From: Novosphingobium fuchskuhlense
GTDB lineage: Bacteria; Pseudomonadota; Alphaproteobacteria; Sphingomonadales; Sphingomonadaceae
Length of the DNA: 64,000 bases
Reading direction: 5' to 3'
Assembly: GCF_001519075.1 (NCBI RefSeq)
Contig: NZ_KQ954244.1
Span: 513,934-577,933 of the forward strand
Of this stretch, positions 7,561-16,176 are shown piece by piece; within the stretch, counting starts at the first letter, position 1; every line of letters begins with the position of its first letter. The translations under genes and the position numbers were made by a program. A model generated the notes under the pieces. The model was not told where the DNA came from. It did not search any database and was given only the letters and a program-made list of their open reading frames with translations.

Positions 7561-9117
7561 ATGTCTTATTTCCGCGATCTCGGCCTTGCCGAGCCGATCC
7601 TCCACGCGCTCGAAACCAAGGGCTATACCGACCCGACGCCGATCCAGCGCCAGTCCATCCCGGCGCTGCTCGAAGGCCGCGACCTCCTCGGCATCGCACA
7701 GACCGGCACCGGCAAGACCGCCGCTTTTGCGCTGCCTTCGCTCCACCGCCTTGCGGCCGACCCCAAGCCGCGCAAGCCCGCCTCGTGCCGCATGCTGGTG
7801 CTTTCGCCGACGCGCGAACTTGCCGCGCAGATTGCCGAGAACATTGCGGCCTACGCCAAGAACCTGCGCCTGACGGTTGACTGCGTGTTCGGCGGCGTGC
7901 CGGTGGGCAAGCAGGCCCGCCGCCTCGTGCCGGGCTGCGACATCCTCGTCGCCACGCCGGGCCGCCTGCTCGACCTGATCGATCAGCGCGCGCTGACGCT
8001 GAGCAAGGTCGAGATCTTCGTGCTCGACGAAGCCGACCAGATGATGGACCTCGGCTTCATCCATGCGCTGAAGCGCGTGGCGAACCTGCTGCCGAAGGAC
8101 CGACAGAGCCTGTTCTTCTCCGCGACCATGCCCAAGGCGATCGCGGACCTCGGCAAGCAGTTCATCAACAACCCGGTGCGCGTGGAAGTGACCCCGCAGG
8201 CAAGTACTGCCGAGCGCGTCGAGCAGTTCGTGACCTTCGTCAACCAGGCCGAGAAGCAGGCGCTGCTCACCTTGCGCATTCGGGCGCTGCTTGCCGATGG
8301 CAAGCTCGACCGCGCGCTGGTGTTCACCCGCACCAAGCACGGCGCTGACCGCGTGGTGCGCCACCTCTCCGCCGCCTCGATCAGCGCGCGCGCGATCCAC
8401 GGCAACAAGAGCCAGGCGCAGCGCACAGCCGCGCTGGATGCGTTCCGTCAGGGCTCGTGCCCCATCCTCGTCGCCACCGATATCGCCGCGCGCGGGATCG
8501 ACGTGAGCGGGGTGAGCCACGTGTTCAACTTCGAGCTGCCCAACGTGGCCGAGCAGTACGTCCACCGCATCGGCCGCACGGCACGGGCTGGCGCGGACGG
8601 CGAGGCGATCAGCTTCTGTGCGCCGGACGAAAAGCCCTACCTCAAGGATATCGAGAAGCTGACCGGCATCAAGCTGATGCCGCTGCCGCTGCCCGAAGGC
8701 TTCCTGGCCGAGGCTGCGAAGCTCCCCGCCGTCAGCCGCAAGCCCGAGGAAGCCGAGCGCGATGCACGCCGCGACGACCGCGATGCCCGCGGGCGCGGCG
8801 GGAATCGTGGCGGTGGCCAAGGGCGTGGGGGCCAGGGTCATGGTGGTCAGGGACGTGGCGGCGAAAGCCGCGGCGCCGGCCACAATCCCAATCGGCGTGA
8901 CGACCGTTCGCCCGGCGGCCGCGCGCAAGGGGTCGATGGACGTCCCCGCGATGCCAACCCGCGCAAGACCGATGATCGGGGCCCCGTGGGCAATCCCGTC
9001 CGCGCCGACCGCGGTGATGCGCCGCAGGGCGACAAGCCGCGCACCTTCCGCCCGCGCGGTGGTGGCGGTGCTCCCGGCGTCGGCCAGCACCGCAACAAGG
9101 TTCGCCGCGCAGTCTGA
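7561..9117 (+). CDS. rhlE: DEAD-box RNA helicase (RhlE-like) with basic Gly/Arg tail
   Basis: All helicase motifs are present in 518 residues: the Q-motif region, AQTGTGKT (motif I), PTREL (Ia), TPGR (Ib), DEAD (II), SAT (III), and, in the second RecA domain, ATDIAARGID (V) and HRIGRTARAG (VI). Beyond residue 400 the protein turns into a long low-complexity tail rich in Arg, Gly and Asp with repeated GGQGRGG-type units, expected to bind RNA. These enzymes unwind structured RNA in ribosome assembly, decay or cold adaptation. The ATG at 7561 precedes SYFRDLGLAEPIL, the standard N-terminus. The 5' leader is long (up to 288 bp). The symbol indicates similarity rather than proven orthology. Confidence 0.93.
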   Translation: MSYFRDLGLAEPILHALETKGYTDPTPIQRQSIPALLEGRDLLGIAQTGTGKTAAFALPSLHRLAADPKPRKPASCRMLVLSPTRELAAQIAENIAAYAKNLRLTVDCVFGGVPVGKQARRLVPGCDILVATPGRLLDLIDQRALTLSKVEIFVLDEADQMMDLGFIHALKRVANLLPKDRQSLFFSATMPKAIADLGKQFINNPVRVEVTPQASTAERVEQFVTFVNQAEKQALLTLRIRALLADGKLDRALVFTRTKHGADRVVRHLSAASISARAIHGNKSQAQRTAALDAFRQGSCPILVATDIAARGIDVSGVSHVFNFELPNVAEQYVHRIGRTARAGADGEAISFCAPDEKPYLKDIEKLTGIKLMPLPLPEGFLAEAAKLPAVSRKPEEAERDARRDDRDARGRGGNRGGGQGRGGQGHGGQGRGGESRGAGHNPNRRDDRSPGGRAQGVDGRPRDANPRKTDDRGPVGNPVRADRGDAPQGDKPRTFRPRGGGGAPGVGQHRNKVRRAV

Positions 9118-9124
9118 CCGGCAT

Positions 9125-9170
9125 GCGCGCCTTGTGGACTGACCCAACTGGGGTCTGTCCACAGGCGCGC
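9125..9170 (+). terminator. GC-rich hairpin after the helicase gene
   Basis: GCGCGCC..GTGGAC (9125-9139) can pair with GTCCAC.GGCGCGC (9157-9170), starting 8 nt after the helicase stop. There is no T run, so this may be a stabilising 3' hairpin or a factor-dependent terminator rather than a canonical intrinsic one. Confidence 0.45.
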
Positions 9171-9235
9171 CGCCTTGGCATACTGGCAACCGTGAACCCG
9201 CTGCCCATCCCGCGCATCCCAGGAGCTTTCGCCTC

Positions 9236-9946
9236 ATGACCGAGCTGTGGCTTTCCGCGCTGGTCATGACCGCGATTGTCGCCGTGCGGTATCTGGCGGT
9301 GAGCGGCCTGTTTGCCTGGCTGACCAAGCTGGTGCGCCCCGGCCATTACAAAGGCCTCGCCCGCCAGATGCGCAGCGAGATCACGTGGAGCCTCGCCTCC
9401 GCGGCGATCTATGGCGTGCCGGCAGGGATCATCGCCTGGGGCTGGCAGCACTATGGCTGGACCCGGGTCTACACCGACGTGAACGCCTACCCGCTGTGGT
9501 GGCTGCCGGTCTCGCTGTTCGTCTACCTCGCGCTCCACGACACGTGGTTCTACTGGACGCATCGCTGGATGCATCGCCCGCAGGTGTTCCGCGCCGTCCA
9601 CGCCGTCCACCATGCCAGCCGTCCGCCGACCGCATGGGCCGCGATGAATTTCCACCCTGTGGAAGCCGCGATTGTCGGGCTGTTCATCCCGGCGCTGGTT
9701 TTCGTGGTGCCGATCCACGCCGCAGTGCTCGGCTTGGTCCTCATGGTCATGACCATCATGGGGGTAACCAATCACATGGGCTGGGAAATGTTTCCGAAGG
9801 CCCTCGTTCACTCAACTGTAGGGCAATGGGTGATAACAGCGAGCCATCATCACCGGCACCACGAGCTTTATCGATGCAATTACGGCCTGTATTTCCGTTT
9901 CTGGGATCATGTCTGCGGGACGGACAAGGGACTTTCCGCGCCATGA
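9236..9946 (+). CDS. Sterol desaturase / fatty acid hydroxylase family membrane protein
   Basis: A 236-residue integral membrane protein with the eight-histidine diiron pattern of the fatty acid hydroxylase superfamily: HDTWFYWTHRWMH, HAVHHAS and HHHRHH. Hydrophobic helices lie at about residues 5-25, 50-70, 85-105 and 140-170. Members hydroxylate or desaturate lipids, sterols or carotenoids using O2; the substrate here is unknown. The start follows an AGGAG site at 9221-9225. The stop overlaps the start of the DUF2141 gene (ATGA), so the two are translationally coupled. This pairing suggests a joint envelope or pigment role, but that is inference. Confidence 0.87.
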   Translation: MTELWLSALVMTAIVAVRYLAVSGLFAWLTKLVRPGHYKGLARQMRSEITWSLASAAIYGVPAGIIAWGWQHYGWTRVYTDVNAYPLWWLPVSLFVYLALHDTWFYWTHRWMHRPQVFRAVHAVHHASRPPTAWAAMNFHPVEAAIVGLFIPALVFVVPIHAAVLGLVLMVMTIMGVTNHMGWEMFPKALVHSTVGQWVITASHHHRHHELYRCNYGLYFRFWDHVCGTDKGLSAP

Positions 9947-10437
9947 GGCATCTGGGCGCCGTGGCCGGGCTCGCGGTGTTTGCCGCGCCGCTGATGATGG
10001 CCGCGATGCCGCTGCCGCAAATCCAGGCGCATCCGCAAGGAGCCGCAGCGGCCAGCGCCGCCGTGCCGAGCACGATTTTCGTCGAGATCGACGGACTGCG
10101 CTCCAACCGCGGGCAAATCATGGCCTGCATGACGGCGAACCCCAGGACCTTCCCCGATTGCCAGAAGGACCCCAACGCGCGGCACCTCACCGTGCCGGCG
10201 GTGAATGGCGAAACGGTGCAGTTCAGAGACGTGCCACAGGGCCGCTATGCCATCGCGCTGTTTCATGACGAGAACGGCAACGGGCGCATGGACAAGATGA
10301 TGATGCTGCCCAAGGAAGGCTTCGGCTTTTCGCGTGATGCGCCGCTGGAGTTCGGCCCGCCGCATTTCGGTGCGGCGTCGTTCCAGGTTGGCGCGGCGCA
10401 GATGCGCACCGCTATCAAGGTCCGCTACATTCTGTAG
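9943..10437 (+). CDS. DUF2141 family exported protein
   Basis: A 164-residue protein with an N-terminal signal sequence (GAVAGLAVFAAPLMMAAM) and a DUF2141 domain over the rest: FVEIDGLRSNRGQIMACM, a FRDVPQGRYAIALFHDENGNGRMD block and a C-terminal EGFGFSRD segment. The D-x-N-x-N-G-x-x-D stretch looks like a calcium-binding-type loop. The ATG overlaps the stop codon of the upstream desaturase-like gene by 4 nt. The function of DUF2141 is not established; it often sits beside lipid or carotenoid genes. Confidence 0.88.
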   Translation: MRHLGAVAGLAVFAAPLMMAAMPLPQIQAHPQGAAAASAAVPSTIFVEIDGLRSNRGQIMACMTANPRTFPDCQKDPNARHLTVPAVNGETVQFRDVPQGRYAIALFHDENGNGRMDKMMMLPKEGFGFSRDAPLEFGPPHFGAASFQVGAAQMRTAIKVRYIL

Positions 10438-10522
10438 CATCCCCCTGTAACACCCCCTTGCGCTGCGGCGCGGCTTGGGGAATGGGCTGGCGCCATTCCT
10501 TCCCGCTGGCCGGAGACGCTGC

Positions 10523-11407
10523 TTGCCCGAACCCCTGATCGAGGCGCAACCGCTGCGCTCGCTGCTCTACATGCCTGCCAGCAACGCCCGCGCCGTGGAC
10601 AAGGCAAGGGCCTTGCCCTGCGACGCGGTCGCGCTCGATCTTGAAGATGCCGTCGCGCCGGACATGAAAGACGAGGCGCGCAGCGCGCTGGTGCAGGCGC
10701 TCACCGCCGGCGGCTTCGGCCACCGCCAGATGATCGCGCGGATCAATCCGCTGGGCTCGCCGTGGGGCAAGGCCGATCTGGCAACCTTGGCGCCGTGCCC
10801 GCTCCACGCGATTCTTGCGCCCAAAGTGAATGCGGCAGCCGATGTCGTCGCGCTTTCGGTCGCGATGGACGGGGCGGGCTTTGATCCCGCCGTCGGGCTG
10901 TGGGTGATGATCGAGACGCCGCAGGCCGTGCTCGCGCTGGAGCGGATTGCCGAGACGGCGCGCATCTCGCGCCTTGCCGGCTTCGTGCTCGGGCTCAACG
11001 ACCTCGCCAAGGAAACCGGCATGGCGCAGCGGCCGGGCCGAGCCGGATTCGTGCCGGTGATGGTACAGGCGCTGATGGCCGCGCGCGCCTACGGCCTCGT
11101 GCTGCTCGACGGGGTGTGCAACGCAATCGACGATCCCGCGCGGCTGGAGGCCGAATGCTTTCAGGCGCAAGAGCTCGGGCTGGATGGCAAGACCCTGATC
11201 CATCCCTCGCAGATTGAGATTGCCAACCGCGTGTTTGCGCCGGACGAAGCCGAAGTGGCCGAGGCGGCCGCGATCGTGGCCGCCTTTGCCGATCCGGCGA
11301 ACGCAGGGAAAGGCGCGCTCAAGGTCGGCGGAAAGATGGCCGAGCTGCTCCACCATGACATGGCCGTGCGTCTGCTGGCCAAGGCTGCGGCCATCGCGAC
11401 AAGGTAA
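10523..11407 (+). CDS. HpcH/HpaI aldolase family CoA-ester lyase (CitE-like)
   Basis: A 294-residue TIM-barrel protein of the citrate lyase beta / malyl-CoA lyase group. Visible signatures are RSLLYMPASN at the N-terminus, the metal-binding VALDLEDAV, a catalytic-site Glu in VMIETPQAV, and GKTLIHPSQIE near the C-terminus. No other citrate lyase subunits lie nearby, so a stand-alone CoA-thioester lyase or thioesterase is more likely than citrate lyase. I chose the TTG at 10523 because the conserved domain begins just after it and a GGAGA sequence precedes it; an ATG at 10475 would add an unconserved Arg-rich extension. Confidence 0.85.
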   Translation: MPEPLIEAQPLRSLLYMPASNARAVDKARALPCDAVALDLEDAVAPDMKDEARSALVQALTAGGFGHRQMIARINPLGSPWGKADLATLAPCPLHAILAPKVNAAADVVALSVAMDGAGFDPAVGLWVMIETPQAVLALERIAETARISRLAGFVLGLNDLAKETGMAQRPGRAGFVPVMVQALMAARAYGLVLLDGVCNAIDDPARLEAECFQAQELGLDGKTLIHPSQIEIANRVFAPDEAEVAEAAAIVAAFADPANAGKGALKVGGKMAELLHHDMAVRLLAKAAAIATR

Positions 11408-11511
11408 TGCCATAATCGAGCTATTGTGCCGTTACACGCGGCGCAACTTAAACACATCTTTACCATGTTGCGCCATGACGGGCCCCATCGGACGACCACG
11501 GGGACGGGTTC

Positions 11512-12945
11512 ATGGATACCTATCGCGGCATCAGCACGGACGGCACTGAGGGTGAAGAGCCCCTCGATTATGCCACGGACTATGCCGGCTACGAGGAATC
11601 GATCGACGAGCAGGGCGCGGTTGCCGCGCCGCCGCCGTCCATCGGGCAGGATGAGCGCCGCATGCAGGTGCGCGCCTACAACTTCTGGGCCAGCCTGCTG
11701 GATCAGGGCCAGTTCCCGCAGGTGCAGCCGCTGCTCGACGGACATCTGCCCGACTTTGCCGATCATTCGGTGCTGCTGCACTTCGATAGCGGCATCGAGG
11801 ATCCGGCGATCCCGTTCCTCGGGCAAGTGCTGGCCGATGAATGCGAGGCAGGCAGCCCGCTGCGCAGGTTGAGCGACATCCCGGGCCGCTCGCTGCTTTC
11901 GCGGATCACCGACCACTATCTGCAGATCATCGCCAATCAGGCACCGATCGGGTTCGAAGCCGAGTTCGTCAACCAGCGCGGCCGCACGATCCTCTATCGC
12001 GGGATCCTGCTGCCGTTTTCGACCGACAACGAGACGATCGACTACATCTACGGCGTGATCAACTGGAAGGAGCTGGCCGACCAGCAGACCACCGACGCGC
12101 TGCTGCTCGAGATCGACCAGGCGCTCGACCAGCGCGTGGGCCCCGCCTCCCTTCCCCCGCGCCGCACGGCCGAGGTATCGCTTGGCGGCTGGGCTGATGG
12201 ACCAGACACTGCCCCCGGGAGCGATGACGAGCGTGCGCCGCTCGATCTGGCCGAGATGGGCGCCGAGATCGTTGGCGAGATCGCTGCCGAGATCGTGGCG
12301 GGTGCCCCTGCCACTGCCCTCCCCGACCTTGCGTTCGGCGACCCGGAGCCGGCCTGCCTTGCCGACTGGCTGGCCTCGGCCCGCGATCTTGCCCATATCG
12401 CCCATGCGAGCGAGGACCGCACCCGCGGCGCGCTCTATGCCGCGATCGGCCGCGCGTGGGACTTCGCACTCGCCGCCGAAGAGGCGCCCGACGATTACGC
12501 CGACATGATCGCGGATGCAGGCCTCACCATGCAGGCGCGCGCGCCGCTGACGCCGCTGGTCAAGCTGGTATTCGGCGCGGACTACGACAAGACGCGCATT
12601 GCCGAATACGCCACTGCGCTCGCCCACGCCCAGCGCCTCGCGCTCGGCTACGGCGAACTCGGCGGCTATCTGGCCAAGGCCCCCGGCGGGCTCAAGGGCG
12701 TGGTTGCGCTGGAGCGCAAGCTGCGCCGCGAGGAAACCGGGAAGACCGCGCCAAAGCCGCGCGCGGCGCTGGTCGAAAGCCTGCGCGCGCTCGATCACAA
12801 GCCGCTCTACGCGCTGGAGCCGGAAGGGGCCGAATTCGCTCTGGTGCTCGTGCGCCGTCTGGCCAGCGGAACTGCCGTGCTGCTGGGCGAGATCGCCGAC
12901 GACCAACCGCTGCTGGAGCGCGCCGCGCGCCACCTGCTGGGATGA
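11512..12945 (+). CDS. PAS-like domain protein, 477 aa
   Basis: I do not recognise a full-length family. After an acidic N-terminal stretch (1-45), residues about 48-185 resemble an alphaproteobacterial PAS-type sensor fold: RAYNFWASLLDQGQFP, an HFDSG strand, LSDIPGRSLLSRI and a last strand IDYIYGVINW. The rest is mostly alpha-helical and alanine-rich and lacks kinase, GGDEF, EAL or DNA-binding motifs, so no output domain is evident. No signal peptide or membrane segment is seen. The gene is followed after 43 nt by an esterase gene. It may be a soluble sensor or a polar scaffold protein. Confidence 0.75.
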   Translation: MDTYRGISTDGTEGEEPLDYATDYAGYEESIDEQGAVAAPPPSIGQDERRMQVRAYNFWASLLDQGQFPQVQPLLDGHLPDFADHSVLLHFDSGIEDPAIPFLGQVLADECEAGSPLRRLSDIPGRSLLSRITDHYLQIIANQAPIGFEAEFVNQRGRTILYRGILLPFSTDNETIDYIYGVINWKELADQQTTDALLLEIDQALDQRVGPASLPPRRTAEVSLGGWADGPDTAPGSDDERAPLDLAEMGAEIVGEIAAEIVAGAPATALPDLAFGDPEPACLADWLASARDLAHIAHASEDRTRGALYAAIGRAWDFALAAEEAPDDYADMIADAGLTMQARAPLTPLVKLVFGADYDKTRIAEYATALAHAQRLALGYGELGGYLAKAPGGLKGVVALERKLRREETGKTAPKPRAALVESLRALDHKPLYALEPEGAEFALVLVRRLASGTAVLLGEIADDQPLLERAARHLLG

Positions 12946-12988
12946 AGGGCGGCTTTCGCGCCTGAGCAAAACCGTCTAGCCATACGGC

Positions 12989-13978
12989 ATGGCAGATGTT
13001 TCGATCCTCCCGGGCGCGCCGCGCAAGCCGCGCCGCCGCTGGCTCCGCTGGGTGCTGGCCGTGCTCGCTGTGCTCTGCGTCGGTGGATACCTGATGTATC
13101 GTCAGGCCCTTGCGACCGAGGCAGTAGCCCTGCTCGACACCGCCGACCGCATGCTGCGCGGCGGTGATGGGTCGATCCGCGAAGTCGCCGCCGTCCGCTA
13201 TGGCAGCGATCCGGCGCAGAAGCTGGAGATGTTCCTCCCCGCCGATGCCATCCCGGTTTCCGCGACGCGCACGAACCCGTTGCCCATCATTGTCTTCATC
13301 CACGGCGGCGGCTGGCGTTCGGGCGATCCGCATGATTACCGGTTCATGGCGCGCGCGCTGGCCCCGCAAGGCTATGCCGTGGTGTTGGCAGGGTACCGGC
13401 TCTATCCCAAAGCGCAATATCCGGGGATGCTGGAGGACGGCGCCGCCGCGCTGCGCTGGGTGGCAGATCATGCACGCGGCCTCGGCGGCGATCCCGACCG
13501 TGTGGTGCTGGTGGGCCACTCGGCGGGGGCCTACAACGCAGTCATGCTCGGGCTCGACCAGCGCTGGCTGGCGGCAAAGGGCCTCTCGGCCACCGCGTTG
13601 CGCGGTGTGGTCGGACTGGCCGGACCCTACGATTTCTACCCCTTCGAGAACGAGGCGACGAAACTGAGTTTCGGCAGGGCGCCCAATCCGGAAGAGACCC
13701 AGCCGGTGGTTCATGCCCGCGCCGGGGGGCCGCCGCTGCTCCTCGTTCACGGCACCGCCGACACCCGCGTGCGCCCGCGCAATTCGGTGGAGCTTGCCCG
13801 CACCATGAGCCGGGCCGGAGCGCCCACTCGCGCAGTGCTGCTTGATGGCGTGACGCACGAAGGCCTGATCATGATGTTCGCGCGGCCCTTCAGCCACGAT
13901 CCCCGCGCGCTCGATGCGGTGCTGCCGTTCCTTGCCAGGGTCACCGCTTCACCGCCGGTTCAGGCGCATGGCGGATAA
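12989..13978 (+). CDS. Alpha/beta hydrolase (carboxylesterase-like), membrane-anchored
   Basis: A 329-residue protein. After a basic start, residues about 20-40 form one hydrophobic helix (WVLAVLAVLCVGGYLMY), probably a signal anchor placing the enzyme in the periplasm. The hydrolase domain shows the HGGGW oxyanion-hole motif, the nucleophile elbow GHSAG, the acid DTRV region and a His in GVTHEG, giving a Ser-Asp-His triad. This pattern fits hormone-sensitive-lipase-like or carboxylesterase enzymes acting on small esters. The gene ends 12 nt before the M48 protease gene and may be co-transcribed with it. Confidence 0.88.
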   Translation: MADVSILPGAPRKPRRRWLRWVLAVLAVLCVGGYLMYRQALATEAVALLDTADRMLRGGDGSIREVAAVRYGSDPAQKLEMFLPADAIPVSATRTNPLPIIVFIHGGGWRSGDPHDYRFMARALAPQGYAVVLAGYRLYPKAQYPGMLEDGAAALRWVADHARGLGGDPDRVVLVGHSAGAYNAVMLGLDQRWLAAKGLSATALRGVVGLAGPYDFYPFENEATKLSFGRAPNPEETQPVVHARAGGPPLLLVHGTADTRVRPRNSVELARTMSRAGAPTRAVLLDGVTHEGLIMMFARPFSHDPRALDAVLPFLARVTASPPVQAHGG

Positions 13979-13990
13979 GCTGCGCGCATC

Positions 13991-15361
13991 GTGACACGGC
14001 CCCTTCCCCGCCGCATCGGCCACGCGCTGGCGGTATCCTTCGCACTGCTGATCGCGCCCGTCCCGGCTTCTGCGCAATCGGTGCTGCGCGACGCCGAGAC
14101 CGAAGCGTTCTTCCAGGACATGGCCGCGCCGATCGTGGCGGCGGCAGGTTTCAATCCGCACGCGATCGACCTCGTGCTGCTCAACGACCCCTCGATCAAC
14201 GCCTTCGTCGCAGGGGGGCAGGCCGTCTATATCCACTCGGGCCTGATCAGCGCGGCGGACAACGCGCAGGAAGTCCAGGGCGTTTTCGCGCACGAACTGG
14301 GCCACATCACCGGTGGCCACGTGATCCGCGGCGACGAGGGCGGCAAGCCCGCCACCGGAATCACCCTCCTCAGCCTGCTGCTCGGCGCGGCAGCAGCCGC
14401 CGCCGGATCGGGCGACGCAGGCATCGGGATCATGATGGCCGGCCAGCAGGCCGCGCTTGGCAAGTACCTCGCCTTCAGCCGCGCACAGGAATCCTCTGCC
14501 GATGCGGCCAGCGTCAGCTTTCTCGCCAAGGCCGGTATCTCGGGCAAGGGTTCGGTGGACTTCTTCAAGAAGCTGCAGAACATGGAGTTCCGCTATGGCT
14601 TCAAGCGCGATGCCGATGCGGAGTTCTATTCGACCCACCCGATGACGGCAGACCGCCTGACCACCCTGCAGGACAGCTTCTCGCAGGATCCGGCATGGAA
14701 CCGCCCGCCAGACCCGGCGCTGCAGGCGCGCTTCCTGCGCGTGAAAGCCAAGCTGGTGGGCTATCTCTCGGAACCCGCCGCCACGCTTGCCGCCTATCCC
14801 GACTGGATGCAGGATGCGCCCGCGCACCTCGCCCGCGCCTACGCCTTCCACAAGGAAGCGCTGATGGATAAGGCACTCGCCGAAACCGACGCGCTGCTCA
14901 AGATGGATTCCGACGATCCCTATGCGCTCGAACTCAAGGGGCAGGTGCTGCTCGAATCCGGGCGGCCCAAGGACGCGATCGAGCCCCTGCGCCGCGCGAC
15001 CGAGCTTACCCGCAACACGCCGCTGATCGCGACCACGCTGGGCCACGCCCTAATCGCCACCGAGGACAAGGCTAACTTCGCCGAGGCCGAACGCGTGCTC
15101 AAGACGGCGGTTGCGCGCGATAGCGACAACCCGTTCGCGTGGTACCAGCTCGGCGTGGTCTATGAAGCGCAGGGCGACATTCCGCGCGCCCGGCTGGCGA
15201 GCGCCGAACAACAACTGGGCGAATTTCGCCTGCCCGAAGCCTTGCGCAGCGCCGAAGCGGCCGAAGGCGCCCTGCCCAAGGGCTCGCCCGACTGGCTGCG
15301 GGCCCAGGATATCGCGATGTCGGCACGCGCGATGATTGAGCGGATGAAGAAGTCGCGGTAG
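13991..15361 (+). CDS. Exported M48 metalloprotease with TPR repeats (BepA-like)
   Basis: A 456-residue protein with a signal peptide (LAVSFALLIAPVPASAQS, cleavage after about 29). The zinc motif HELGH is at 101-105 and the third ligand Glu lies in the AQESSADA block. The C-terminal part (from about 260) is built of TPR-like helices. This domain order matches BepA/YfgC, a periplasmic chaperone-protease that monitors LPS-transport and barrel proteins in the outer membrane. GTG at 13991 is the start that yields the signal peptide. It is followed by a DsbA-like gene, suggesting a shared envelope quality-control role. Confidence 0.9.
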   Translation: MTRPLPRRIGHALAVSFALLIAPVPASAQSVLRDAETEAFFQDMAAPIVAAAGFNPHAIDLVLLNDPSINAFVAGGQAVYIHSGLISAADNAQEVQGVFAHELGHITGGHVIRGDEGGKPATGITLLSLLLGAAAAAAGSGDAGIGIMMAGQQAALGKYLAFSRAQESSADAASVSFLAKAGISGKGSVDFFKKLQNMEFRYGFKRDADAEFYSTHPMTADRLTTLQDSFSQDPAWNRPPDPALQARFLRVKAKLVGYLSEPAATLAAYPDWMQDAPAHLARAYAFHKEALMDKALAETDALLKMDSDDPYALELKGQVLLESGRPKDAIEPLRRATELTRNTPLIATTLGHALIATEDKANFAEAERVLKTAVARDSDNPFAWYQLGVVYEAQGDIPRARLASAEQQLGEFRLPEALRSAEAAEGALPKGSPDWLRAQDIAMSARAMIERMKKSR

Positions 15362-15390
15362 GCGGGATCGGCATTTCAGGAGCATCATTC

Positions 15391-16176
15391 ATGCGTTTCA
15401 GCCCGTTCCTCGCGCTTGCTCTGGTGATCGGCGCGGCCGGTGCCGCCGGCGGCTGGTGGGCGATGCATGGCCGCAGAGCCGAGGCGCCGCCGGCAGCGCA
15501 GGGCGCCAAGCTCGACAGCCAACTGGCCGAAGCGGGGATCGATACCCGCCAGCGCGGTGCGATCGAAGCGCTGGTGCGCGCCTATATCCTCGACCACCCC
15601 GAAATCCTGCCCGAGGCGATGGACAAGCTGCAGGCGCGCGAGGCTGAGGCCCGGCTCGCCCCCTTGCGCGGCGCGATCGAGACGCCGTTCCCCGGCGCCG
15701 TGCTCGGCAATCCGCAGGGCAAGGTCACGCTGGTCGAGTTCACCGACTTTTCCTGCACCTATTGCCGCAGCAGCGTGAAGGATGTCGAAGCGCTGGTGAA
15801 GGACAACCCCGATCTGCGCGTGGTGGTGCGAGAGCTGCCGATCATCGCGCCGGAAAGCGAGCCTGCCGCGCGCATGGGCCTCGCCGCAGCTGCGCAAGGC
15901 AAGTATGCCGCATTCCACAAGGCGATGTTCGCCGGCGAACGGCCGAGCAACACGAGCATCGCGGCAGCCGCCAACGCCGCCGGCGTGGACGGCGCCGCCG
16001 CGAGCGCCTTCGCCCAGCAAACGGGGGTTCGGCAGGAACTGGAGCGCAACCTCGGTCTCGCCCGCCAGCTCGGCATCAATGGCACGCCGGCCTGGAGCAT
16101 TGGCGGCAAGCTGCTGACCGGCGCTGTGGGGCGCGAGGCGCTGCAACAGGCGGTCGACGCGGCCCGGAAGGGCTGA
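15391..16176 (+). CDS. DsbA family thiol-disulfide oxidoreductase
   Basis: A 261-residue exported protein with an N-terminal hydrophobic anchor (residues 5-24). The thioredoxin fold begins near 100 with LVEFTDFSCTYC; the active-site pair is C122-T-Y-C125. The cis-proline loop GTPAW, preceded by GIN, is present near the C-terminus, as in DsbA/Com1-type proteins. A helical region of about 60 residues precedes the domain and includes the DHPEILPEAM segment typical of DsbA/ScsC-like proteins. It probably oxidises or isomerises disulfides in the periplasm. The stop overlaps the next ATG by one base (TGATG), coupling it to the PDZ-M48 gene. Confidence 0.9.
   Translation: MRFSPFLALALVIGAAGAAGGWWAMHGRRAEAPPAAQGAKLDSQLAEAGIDTRQRGAIEALVRAYILDHPEILPEAMDKLQAREAEARLAPLRGAIETPFPGAVLGNPQGKVTLVEFTDFSCTYCRSSVKDVEALVKDNPDLRVVVRELPIIAPESEPAARMGLAAAAQGKYAAFHKAMFAGERPSNTSIAAAANAAGVDGAAASAFAQQTGVRQELERNLGLARQLGINGTPAWSIGGKLLTGAVGREALQQAVDAARKG

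Noticed and set aside
5947..9327. A 1126-codon minus-strand frame covering the M20 peptidase and the helicase region
   Set aside because: Only the part from 7272 downward encodes the peptidase; the upper part is antisense to a helicase with complete motifs and arises from GC-rich codon bias.
10475..10522. ATG at 10475 as start of the CoA-ester lyase
   Set aside because: It adds 16 residues that are Arg-rich and unlike family N-termini; the TTG at 10523 is followed directly by the conserved domain.
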